A DNA stretch of 64,000 nt from positions 46,972,771 to 47,036,770 of the forward strand of contig CM066737.1 of the NCBI GenBank assembly GCA_033961575.1, given 5' to 3'. The position numbers and the translations under genes were made by a program. The stretch is from Aselliscus stoliczkanus. Its lineage: Eukaryota > Chordata > Mammalia > Chiroptera > Hipposideridae. Shown here one piece after another: positions 55,018 to 64,000 of the stretch; the stretch's first letter is position 1, and every line of letters starts with the position of its first letter. The notes under the pieces were generated by a model, which was not told the DNA's origin, made no database searches, and saw only the letters and a list, made by a program, of their open reading frames with translations.

Positions 55018-55470
55018 TGTTTATTCTGACTGGAATGCTGTATGTTAAGTTCTTCACCTGTTAATCTCCTACTTATCCTTGAAGACCTAACTTAAATATC
55101 ACCTGCTGTTTGAAAGCTTCCTCATTACCAGAGGTTATTTTCTTCTCTATGGCACTGTGTACATATTGGTATTGTTTCACAAATTGTAGCACAGTTAAAT
55201 TTGTTTGTGTATGAGTCCCCTGTAGCAATGCCAATGCTCCTGGGCTGTATATATTTTTCTATCATGTGGTGCCAGGGCTATCTTACTGGGAATCCACTTT
55301 TCTCAATTATGTTTAGCTATTAGAGAAACAGATTCCAATTGTGGCTTAATATATATGTTTGTTTCCTCCATTCAACTCTTAAATTCAATAAGGATAAGGA
55401 CTTGTTTGCTTCCTGCTTTAGCAAAATATTTGCCCCATAATAGACACTCAATAAATATTTCATGATCAGA
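55018..55470 (+). repeat. L2 LINE 3' end, split by the unidentified repeat
   Basis: ATCCTTGAAGACCTAACTTA, TGAAAGCTTCCTCATTACC, GGCACTGTGTACATATTGG, then after the 145-bp insert AATAAGGATAAGGACTTG, TAATAGACACTCAATAAATA, which is the L2 3' end in sense. Confidence 0.65.
55202..55345. repeat. Unidentified about 145-bp repeat, copy 2
   Basis: Shares AGCAATGCCAATGCTCCTGG-type core, GAATCCACTTTTCTCAA, TTTAGCTAT and TTCCAATTG with 34787-34930. It sits inside an L2, so it is a later insertion of some kind. Confidence 0.75.
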
Positions 55471-55680
55471 AAATTGAATTATCTAATCAAATCAACTATT
55501 TTTACAGATGAAACTGAAGCTCAGAGGAGTGCTGGAACTTTGGAGATGAGATCACACTTTGGATGCAAGTGAACTGGGGATCTTTTCTTTTGCGTCTTAA
55601 AAGAACAAGCAAAAAGTGACCCCAGAATAGTAATGTAACTAGAAGAAATGTAACTGCAGTTTAGATTAACCCAGATTCTT

Positions 55681-55781
55681 TTTTTTTGAGGGCAGTGTCT
55701 CTTGCCCTCATATGTAGGATCCGAGCCAGGGCTGCTGGCATCCCAAACTAGCTCTTAACTACCGTGCCACTCGGCCAGCCC
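55681..55781 (-). mobile_element. tRNA-derived SINE, short form
   Basis: Antisense short form: T-run, GAGGGCAGTGTCTCTTGCCC, GATCCGAGCCAGGGCTGC, CACTCGGCCAGCC. Perfect 14-bp duplication TAACCCAGATTCTT at 55667-55680 and 55782-55795. Confidence 0.96.
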
Positions 55782-55889
55782 TAACCCAGATTCTTCTGGT
55801 TCTCTACCTTGTGGGGATAAGAAATATTATGAGGGTGAACCTCAAACCGTGATACTGAATTTAGCATATAATATATGTCAAATCCCCAC

Positions 55890-56035
55890 TAAATTTTTGG
55901 CTATATACCCTGGAGAGGAATTGCTGGATCATATGATAATTCTATTTTTAATTTTTTGAAGAACCTGTACACTGTCTTCCATAGCACCTGCACTAGTCTG
56001 CATTCCCACCAAGAGTGTATGAGTTCTGGCAATTA
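55890..56035 (-). mobile_element. LINE-1 ORF2 C-terminal scrap
   Basis: GGCTATATACCCTGGAGAGG, AATTGCTGGATCATATGATA, TGCATTCCCACCAAGAGTGT match the complement of the L1 region around the [11 protein letters not shown] motif. Short and old. Confidence 0.7.
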
Positions 56036-56590
56036 CGTTCATGAACAATTATGATATTGCTAACCTTTTCTTGATATCAGAGGGATTATTCATGATGAAT
56101 TTGTACCAATTGGACAAACAGTTAGCCATATTTACTATTTGGAAGTGCTAAAACAACTGTGTGAAAAAGTTATATGACCTGTACTTTTCACCAATTCATG
56201 GCTTTTGCTTCACAACAATGCAACAACACATTGCACTGTCTGTGAGGGTGTTTTTAGCAGTAATAAAATACTTGTATTGGAACACCCTCCCTACTCACCT
56301 GATCTGTCTCTCCATGACTTCTTTCTTTACCCAAAGATAAAGGAAATATTGAAAAAAAGACATTTTGATGACATTCAGGACATCAAGGGTAATATGATGA
56401 CAGCCCTGATGGCCATTCCATAAAAAGTTCCATAATTGTTTCCAACAGTGAGCTAGGTGCTAGTGGCAGTGCACACCTTCCCAAGAGGAGTACTTCAAAT
56501 GTGACTGTAGTGACATTTAGCAATTAGGTATGTAGCACTTTTTCTAGGATGAGTTTGCAAACTCAATTGTCCGACCTCGTATGAGGACGT
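56036..56590 (+). pseudogene. mariner-type (Tc1/mariner) transposase relic
   Basis: The 72-codon frame 56205-56423 reads LLHNNATTHC, VLEHPPYSPDLS, HDFFLYPKIKEIL and RHFDDIQDIKGN. This is the C-terminal catalytic part of a mariner transposase, which normally excises and reinserts the element by cut and paste. The HDNA motif is degraded to LHNNA, and PPYSPDL, which carries the third catalytic Asp, is kept. The N-terminal DNA-binding part is missing or unrecognisable. The end AACTCAATTGTCCGACCTCG at about 56559-56580 looks like a mariner terminal repeat. Dead element. Confidence 0.8.
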
Positions 56591-56597
56591 GGGGTAT

Positions 56598-56865
56598 AAA
56601 TCTGAAAGCAACAAAGGAGCAAGACAAACAAGAAACAAAAACTCATAGACATAGACAATAGTTTAGTGTTTACCAGAGGATAAGGGGTAAGGATGGTGGT
56701 AGATGAAAGTAAATGGGATCAAATATATGGTGATGGAAGGATAACTGACAATGGGTGGTGAACACACAATGTAATGTATAGATGATGTATTACAGAATTG
56801 TACACTTAAAACCTGTGTAAATTTACTAACCATTGTCACTCCCAATAAACTTTAATTAAAAATAA
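56598..56865 (+). mobile_element. 5'-truncated old LINE-1 (3'UTR)
   Basis: Matches the L1-B end: CATAGACATAGACAATAG, TTTAGTGTTTACCAGAGG, GGTGGTGAACACACAATG, CACTCCCAATAAACTTTAAT plus A-rich end. Confidence 0.82.
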
Positions 56866-57397
56866 AACTCCCACTACCTTCTGATCTCAGGATTTGTTTA
56901 AGATAATTTTTTCCCATTTACTCTCCTTCTTTGGCTGGTAATACAGCAGGACCTGCAAGTAATTGTAGGATCCAATATTGATGTGCCCTTTGTGATAAGA
57001 ATACTGTGAGTCAAATGACCTGAATGTGAGTTATTGCTCTACTGCTAACTTTCAGTTAAGTTACTTAAAATTTCAGCAACCATTTTCACATCAATACAAT
57101 GAGGGTGTTTGATCAGGTGATCTCTAAAGTTTAAAACATGCCCTGTGACTGTGAATATGACAGGAGACCTCATAGAGACACCCTCTTATTTTTAGAACTT
57201 CCTTGAGTAAGCATACATTTCCCTTAGAAATAGCTTTTGTTTTCTTACATTTCTGAGGTCAGCAAACGACATGGAAACAATGTTGTAAATTGGAATAGTT
57301 TGTAGATTACAAATTACTTGTGCATGCAATATTTCAGTTTGTTAAACCTCTGTGGAAAAGTAGGCTGTTTTTTATACCAATTCTGCATATAATCATG

Positions 57398-57523
57398 GTG
57401 ATGATGATGATGAAGCAAAAGAAGAAGAAAGAAGAATTAGGCAGAGACAGCAACAGTGATGGTGAATAAAAGAATAAGAATAAGAAGAAGGAGAAGGAGG
57501 AGGAGAAGGAGAAGGAGGAGTTA
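57398..57523. repeat. (GAT)n/(GAA)n/(GGA)n purine-rich tract
   Basis: GATGATGATGATGA, then GAAGAAGAAAGAAGAA, then an AAGGAGGAGGAGAAGG run. A low-complexity tract made of diverging trinucleotides. Confidence 0.88.
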
Positions 57524-57525
57524 GT

Positions 57526-57740
57526 ATTTTCTTTCTTGAGTGTGCCATATGTTGTTCTTAGAATTCAGCATGTGCTACCATCTTGAGTTATTCTAGATAG
57601 GGATTATAAAGCTCCATAAAATTAAATGACAAAGTTGGTGATGACAGGATAAGGATATAGATCCAAATTGGTTCTAATTTCTACCTTCTATACCAGTCAC
57701 TCATCTTCCTGCAGTAGGCTGTTTCACTTGTTTTGGGCAA
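57526..57740 (-). repeat. MIR fragment, weak
   Basis: TTGAGTGTGCCATATGTTG, TTGAGTTATTCTAGATAGG and GACAGGATAAGGATATAG follow the antisense MIR order loosely. Confidence 0.35.
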
Positions 57741-59929
57741 CATTGAGATAAATAATGAGTAAACACCACCTTTTATGATGGCCCTTCAAAATGAGAATCT
57801 ACCACTCTTTACCATTTCAACTTTCTGTTCTCTTCTGGATGAATTACATATCTGGTCACAGAGCTGGAGCCAGTTCACATCATCTCGTGTGAGTGAATTG
57901 TGTGCATCTGTTCCTGACTCCTTATTCAGTGACACCATTGTGGTGACTTAAAATTGACCATGGTGGGGGATTTTTACACCATGGAAATATGTAGATGCTA
58001 TAAATCAAGATCCTTTTTCCTCTGGAGAGCCAGTTGTTAAACATTTACCAGCACATGTCTGGTTGTGGATGAAAGAGAGAAATGCCTGAATCTTGTTCTG
58101 GATTCCATTGAGTAAAGTGGTCATTTGTGTTTGAGTAAAGATAACAGTGTAAACCACAGCATCTTCCTTAGTATGAATAAAGAGAGCAATTATTTTTTCT
58201 TTGCTGTATTTCCAGATACATCTAGATTTGAAGAGAGCCCATAGAACCAAGATAGATTTTACTGCTTCAAGTTATTACTATTCTCCTTTCTTTTGGATCC
58301 TGAAAATTGCAGAAGTCCAGGATCTGATCCATTAAGGAACTGGCAAACATTTTTAGGTAGCCTGCTTTAAGCAACTTATATCAGCTTAAGGTGACACAGA
58401 GAGTGAATGGTAATGCTTGGGTTACTTGATGACCAGTTTGTAGCTCTTGTCACCCATCACTGTACCTGTACAAGGTACTCTTTTTAAATATTTCCAATGT
58501 GTATTTATTGTCAGTAAGTGGTATATGAATAACTTACATATTATAAATAATCACTGTGACATCTTTATTTGGTGTGCACAGTGTTCAGTCATCAGCATCC
58601 CTGTATGTCCAGGTTTACACATACTCCTTTCTATGGAGACCCTGGTGCCTCTTATAGCATTTTGGAGCTGGAACAATCTCTGCCGTTCTCTTGAGGAAAG
58701 GGATAATGAAAGGTCTGATCTGATAGTGTACAGCATTGACTACATGAGCACGTCACAAGTCCAGCTGACTGAGTTATGATCATTTTAGTAAGTTTAACTT
58801 CAGATTCCTCCAAAAAACTGGCCTAGACCTACTCCCTGGAAACCAAAAACCTTGGATCTCCCAAGGTAGCCTCGATTCCAAAAGCTCTGTCTGGCTTTAA
58901 ATCCTTATCAGAAAATGTGCCCTACTTTGTGGTTCATGAAAATAGTACCATTGTATATATTGGAAGTGGAACTATTTTCCATCAGTGCATATACTGAAAG
59001 TGGAACTATTTATCACTATTTATACATTTCATTAAGGTACTATTTGGGGAGCTATTGTATGCTCTGGATAAGTGGGCAGAACTATTGAACTGGACTGATG
59101 GAGACTTAAGGGAAACCAGAAGAAAGTCACTAGAGCTCAGGCCTCAGGTATGCCTCTTCTCGGCACCTCCCTCCTGATGAGCTGTCTCCATGACCTATTC
59201 CCCAGGATCTGCATGTCTAGCCACATGTGTGTACTGAAGGGAAGGCTGCCTATTGGACACAGAGCAGGCAGTATTCACAAAGACTTTTGCTCCAAATCCA
59301 GTCCTTTGTTGTCATTGCTATAGCTCCTGAGCTGTTTTCCCTCAGGGCTTGTCTGGGCTCAGGGCCCTGAAGGAGAGGCCAGACAACTTGGTGTATGGCA
59401 CAAAGAGAAGCCTGAACTTGAGTGCTCTGAGGGCTAGTTGAGAAAAATATCAAGAACAGGCATAGACTGATTGGTTGAAAGAAAATTGAGTAGAATTCCC
59501 CTCCCCAGGAATTTCTGCAAGGGCAAGGGCATGAAGACAGAACATTCTGAAAGAAGGAAATAGTGAGGTACAAGGTCAGATGTGTTTGGTAGAAAGAAAG
59601 ATAACTGAACAAAGCCCTCTCCCCTGGTGTTTCTCTGAAGGTACAAAACTGAGGACAGAACTTTCTGGAAAAGCACTAGGTGATAAAAGGCAGAGCCTTA
59701 CAGAGGCTGTTTCTGGAAATGGTGACTGATCATCATACATGATTATGATTCTCAAGGATCTAAATAGACAGAAAACAAACTGCTTTTACTATATGAATTT
59801 CCCCCACTACATCAGAATATTCTTTCATTGACCTGTACTGCTAGTAGGCCTAAATCAGAAATGGTTATTAAACTTGCTAATCTGTCTTTAGAGTGGAGCA
59901 AATGGTATCCAACTCTAAGTTCATTTGTT
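57741..59929. other. Longest unique stretch; no gene recognised
   Basis: No exon, domain or repeat family recognised. It contains an imperfect tandem duplication of about 118 bp at 59461-59696 and a small local repeat of TGGAAGTGGAACTATTT at about 58960-59020. Open frames here (up to 120 codons) show no recognisable domain. Confidence 0.45.
59461..59696. repeat. Imperfect tandem duplication, two units of about 118 bp
   Basis: Units 59461-59578 and 59579-59696 share in order TTGGT(T)GAAAGAAA, CCCCTCCCC/CTCTCCCCT, GAATTTCT/GTTTCTCT, and ACAGAAC(A/T)TTCTG. Divergence suggests an old event. Confidence 0.65.
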
Positions 59930-60192
59930 GTTTTTTAGAGATTTTCATTAAAATATAGCTAACATACAATATTATATTACTTTCAGGTATACACCATTGT
60001 TATTCAACATTTATATATCTAAAGAAATGATGAACACCATGGTATGTTCAGCAACCATATGAAACTATACCATGCTATCACAATATTCTTGACTATATTC
60101 CTATGTTGTACGTTGCATCCCCATTACATACCTGTTTTATACCTGGAAATTTGAACCTCTTATATCCCTTCACCTCTCCCCCCTTTTAAAAA
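59930..60192 (-). mobile_element. Old LINE-1 3' end fragment
   Basis: ATATAGCTAACATACAATAT, CTTTCAGGTATACACCATTG, TTGACTATATTCCTATGTTG are the complement of an old L1 3'UTR. Confidence 0.72.
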
Positions 60193-61594
60193 TTTTTCAA
60201 TTACAGTTGACATTCAATATTATTTTATGCTAATTTCAGGTGTACAGCATAGAAGTTATACATTTATATAATTTAAGAAAAGATCCCCCTGACTAGTCTA
60301 GAACCTACCTGGCACTATCTATAGTTACTACTGTATTATTGACTATATTCCCTATGCTTTAAATTCCCATGACTATTTTGTAATTACCAATTTGTACATC
60401 AAAAGCCCCTTCACATTTTATATTCTGCCCTGACACCCTCCCATCTATCACCCCAATAAATCTAGTACCCATCTGACACCATACATAGTTATTACCACAT
60501 TACTGAATATATTTCTTATGCTATACCCTACATCCCATGACTACTTTGTAACCACCAATTTGTACTTCCTAAAACTTTCCCCCATTTCACCCACCCTCCC
60601 AACCCACCTCCCATCTGGCAACCATCAAAATGTTCTCTGTATCTATGATTTTGTTTCTGTTTTGTTTATTTTGTTCTATAGATTCCACATATAAGTGAAA
60701 TCACATTGTATCTGTCTTTCTCTGTCTGACATACTCCACTCAGCACAATACTCTCCAGGTCCATCCATTCGACCACAGATAACAAGAACCCATTCCCTTC
60801 CAGGGCTGAGCAATAATCCATTGTATATATGTACCAACTCTTTTTATCCATTCCTTCATCGACGGACACCCAGGCTGCCTCCACATCGTGGCAATTGTAA
60901 ACAATGCTGCAATGAACATCTGGATGCACACATTCCCTTCAAAGTAGCATTTTGTGTTTCTTCGGATAAATACCCAGAAGTGGGATTACTGGGTCCTTCT
61001 TTGTATCGTTATAACTTTGTTTTAAAGTCTATTTTCTCTGACTCCTAACCTATTTTTTTTCCATTTTCACAAAATATCTATTTTCATCTCTTTAGTTTCA
61101 GTCTGTGTGTGTGTATTTTGATCTGAAGTGACTCTCTTGTAGACACCATATGAAAGGGCCTGTTTTCTTCTAGATTCAGATACCAGGTGTCTTTTGATTA
61201 GAAAATTTAATCCATTTTCACTTAACTGTTGATAGATATGCACTTATTGCCATTTTATTATTCATATTTTTACCTTTTTTTTCGTCTTTAAGAAGTCTCT
61301 CTAAGATTCCTTATAATTCTGGTTTGGTGATGATGAACACTTTTAGGTTTTTCTTGTCTGGGGAGCTCTTTATCTGCCCTTTGATTGTAAATGATAGCTT
61401 TGCTGGTTAGAGTAATCTTGGTTGTAGGTCCCACTCTAAATCCCTTTGAATATTTCATGACAGTCACTTTTTGTTTCCAAAGTTTTTGTTGAGAAATCAG
61501 CGGACAGTCATATGGGAGCTCTCTTATAGGTAACTAACTGCTTTTCTCTTGCTGCTTTTAAGAGTCTCTCTTGTCTTTCTTTGTGGAATTAAAA
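60193..61594 (-). mobile_element. L1-M: old LINE-1 with ORF2 middle missing
   Basis: Minus strand order: ORF1 C-terminus (61594 to about 61300), start of ORF2 endonuclease (about 61270 to 60995), a direct join near 60992 to the ORF2 C-terminus ([17 protein letters not shown]), ORF2 end near 60690, then 3'UTR to 60193. The reverse transcriptase is absent. The join differs from that of L1-F/G/H. Confidence 0.75.
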
Positions 61595-62128
61595 AAAATT
61601 TTTTTTCAGTTACAGATGACATTCAATACTATTTTATATTGTTTCTGGTATACAGCACAGTGATTAGACATTTATATAATTTATGCAGTTGTCCCCTGAT
61701 TAGCCTAGTACCATCTGGCACTATACATAGCTGTTGCAAATTGTTAACTACATTCTCTATGCTGTACTTTATATCTCCATGACTAATTTGTAATTACCAA
61801 TTTGTATTTCTTAACCCTTCAACTTTTTTCACTGGTCCCCCAACTCTGGCAACCATTTTTTTCACCGGTCCCCTCTGGCAATCATTAGTTTGTTGCCCAT
61901 ATCTCTGAGCCTGCTTCTGTTTTGTTTGTTCATTTCTTTTGTTCTTTAGTTTCCACATATAGGTGAGATCATATGGTATTTGTCTTTATCACTCTGAATT
62001 ACTTTACTTAGGATAATATCTTCTGGGTATATCCATATTGTCACAAATGGTAAGATTTCCATCTTTCTTATGGTCGAGCAATATTCCATTGTATATTGTA
62101 TCACATCTTCCTGATGCAATCACTTTTT
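61595..62128 (-). mobile_element. Old 5'-truncated LINE-1 (3'UTR and ORF2 end)
   Basis: A/T-rich start, AGTTACAGATGACATTCAAT, TCCACATATAGGTGAGATCA, then the ORF2 tail to about 62128. Confidence 0.75.
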
Positions 62129-62189
62129 TTTAAAGCATCTCAGGGCTTTTCATATCTTGATTCCTAAATGGATTCTTCTGTTTTTGTTT

Positions 62190-62375
62190 TTGTTTCAGGT
62201 GTACAAATAAATGTAATAGTTAGAAATTTACACCCCTCACAAAGGGATAACACCCAACCAATTTATTACCTCTCTGACACTGTATATAGCTGTTACAATT
62301 CTATTGACAATATTTCCTATGCTGTACTCCACATCCAGTGACTATATATGTATATATGGACACTTTGGTCAACAT
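62190..62375 (-). mobile_element. LINE-1 3'UTR fragment
   Basis: TTTGTTTCAGGTGTACAAAT, TTTACACCCCTCACAAAGG, CTGTACTCCACATCCAGTG are the complement of an L1 3' end. Confidence 0.8.
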
Positions 62376-62390
62376 TGTTTAAGCAGGAGT

Positions 62391-64000
62391 TTCTGGTAAG
62401 ATGGTGGAATAGATGGATGCTGTGCCAACTGCATCCCAGGATCACACCAAAATTACAAATAATTTATACAACATTCAACCTCAGAAGTCCCCTGAACACT
62501 AGATGAACAGAACCTCTAAAAAAGGACATAAAGAGGAGGCCACGTCAAGTCTGATAGGAGGGGTGGAGACAAGAAGGCAAGCTCCGTGGGGGATGACTCA
62601 GCAGTGGGGAGGCTTCTCCGGTTGGGGGAGAGACCCTCTGGCCCCACACCGAGCTCCCTATCCCAGAGTTGCTTTGCCATGAAGAGGAGCTCCACAATAC
62701 CTGGCAGTAGAAATTAGTGAGGACTTTCTTTACTAGGCTCGGTGAGGCTGAGGGCAGCTGGAGAACCAGTGGGGCCAGCGCACGGGCTCACTCACCAGTG
62801 AGCACTCACCCAGTTCCTGGTGGAGGGAATAGCTGTGTGAGCCAGGCCAGGAGTCTGCAGGGACAGACCGAACTGAGGGCCTTTGGTGGGGACCTGGAGG
62901 ATTTTGGGACCAGTGATCCCCTGGTGGAGCTAGCATACGAGTAGTGTACAGGAGGGCACCAGTTTTTCAGAGTTGTGCCCTCCCACAGAGGGTCAGGTCC
63001 TGGAGCCCATGGGTCTGGTGAAATTGGCTTAGAAGTGCATGTGTGTATGCGCAGGGATGTGGCCTTGGAGTCCTACCCTCCGCCCTGCTTGTGCTGTGTT
63101 GAAAGGGAAACACTGGGTGGGTGCCCTCTGGCTCCAACAGGCTGCTCACTGAGATGCAGGATGGATCCCGCCATCTTGGGTCCCCGTTGTACGCACTGCT
63201 TGTGCAAATTGCCAGGCTGGGGATTGGCTGTTGGGTTGCTCAGCCTGATCTGCGAGTGGCTGATTGGGACAGGCTGAGACTGGGAGTTATCCTGACAGTG
63301 TTGGGCCAGAAGCTATGTGCCTGCATGATCTGGTCAGGGCTTTGCTGGCAAGTTTGTGTGGGCTGGTTGACGCTGCAGGAATTCTTGCTGCTCTGACTTG
63401 CTTGGGGTCACTGACCACATCCAGTGGTGCCTTGGGGGCGTGCCCTGCCCACCTAAAGCTGTGTTGCCTGAGGCACCCTGAGACCCTGGTGCCTGGCCCC
63501 CACCTCTGCAGGACACAGAGGGTTTTTTTTTTTTTTGCAACAGCAGACAACCCACAACAATCTGTGAGAATTTTTGTAGTGAGCTTGGTTCCAGGGCACA
63601 GAGCAGCTAATTGCAGAAAGCTCCCTCCTAGCCTGAAAGGGAGGCCAGCATAAAACAAATTAAGCCCTTCCCCCCAACAACAGGTGCTGAGTCGCCCAGA
63701 GACTCTCTATTGCTGAGCTAGTGGTCTGCAGAATAAAGAGGACAGAGAGCCCCCCTCATTTTCCCCTTCTTTCCTCTTTTCCTCTTTTTTTCTTTTGATT
63801 TTTCTTCTTTTTTTTCCTCATTCCTTTCTGTTTTCTTTTCTTTTTCTTTTTTTTTTTCTTCTTTCTAGGTGATCTACCAAATACATCGAAGAAATCACAG
63901 AACAACACTCAAAAAGAGGAAACAAGGAAACATGTCCCAAATAAAGATCAGAAGAAACCTTAGAAATGGATCTAAATGAAACAGATTTATCCAACCTTTC
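62391..64000 (+). mobile_element. L1-L: 5' part of a LINE-1, runs out of the window
   Basis: Opens TTTCTGGTAAGATGGTGGAA, followed by a 5'UTR parallel to that of L1-C. It keeps the intron-like segment (63348-63868): donor position CTG|GCAAGT, pyrimidine tract, TTTCTAG|GTGATC. ORF1 begins at 63931. The right border and target-site duplication lie outside. Confidence 0.88.
63931..64000 (+). pseudogene. L1-L ORF1 start, frameshifted, cut by the window end
   Basis: ATG at 63931 gives MSQIKIRRN. Compared with the intact copy (MSQVNDQKKP) at least two single-base deletions fall within the first 45 bases, so the frame stops early. Readable downstream as LEMDLNETDLSNL in another frame. Confidence 0.72.

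Noticed and set aside
59250..59676. 120- and 80-codon overlapping frames as a small gene
   Set aside because: They run through the imperfect tandem duplication and show no conserved motif or start context.

Overview
This window is mammalian nuclear DNA with no supportable host gene. I find no exon, CDS or structural RNA gene belonging to a host locus. It is repeat-dense intergenic or deep intronic sequence. Two tRNA-derived SINE types recur, about 24 copies in all: one opens GGCCGGCCGAGTGG and the other has a duplicated, VES-like tRNA head. Together with L1 elements ending TTGTACACCTGAAAC, they point to a bat, possibly the horseshoe/leaf-nosed bat side of the order. That taxonomic call is inference from repeat families alone.

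Layout. 1-217 is the 5' end of a minus-strand L1 that leaves the window. 218-12000 is mostly old single-copy sequence with ancient MIR and L2 relics, an LTR-like repeat nested inside an L2, two microsatellites and six SINEs. 12000-29983 is a plus-strand nest of L1s: an old L1 (L1-B) was broken by a 6.7 kb full-length but dead L1 (L1-C), by an internal L1 segment (L1-D), by a 5'-truncated L1 in its poly-A tail (L1-E), and by eight SINEs. 29984-37436 is MIR/L2 relics and unique sequence with microsatellites. 37437-55000 is a minus-strand L1 cluster holding three internally deleted L1s (L1-F, L1-H, L1-G). 55000-62390 holds L2, a mariner relic, unique sequence and old L1 3' ends. 62391-64000 is the 5' part of a plus-strand L1 (L1-L) that runs out of the window.

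The most interesting signal is in the L1s. L1-C, L1-H and L1-L carry a segment of about 450-520 bp in the 5'UTR. It is bounded by a splice-donor-like sequence and by a long pyrimidine tract ending TTTCTAG. In L1-F and L1-G exactly this segment is missing, and the flanks join as CCTG|GTGATC, as expected if they descend from a spliced L1 RNA. L1-F, L1-G and L1-H also share one internal junction, from the endonuclease part of ORF2 straight into the 3'UTR, which removes the reverse transcriptase. L1-F and L1-G additionally share a partial duplication of the 3' end. L1-G keeps an uninterrupted 290-residue ORF1 and has target-site duplications. I read F and G as members of a reverse-transcriptase-less, ORF1-bearing L1 lineage (comparable to HAL1), founded from a spliced transcript (comparable to human SpIREs), which copied itself again afterwards.

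SINEs come in a long form (about 410-480 bp, ending AATAAAATCTTT) and a short form (tRNA head only, always ending at CTGCCCTC plus an A-rich tail). Most have clear target-site duplications, so their borders are well set. Repeat family names are recognised by eye and were not checked against a library.
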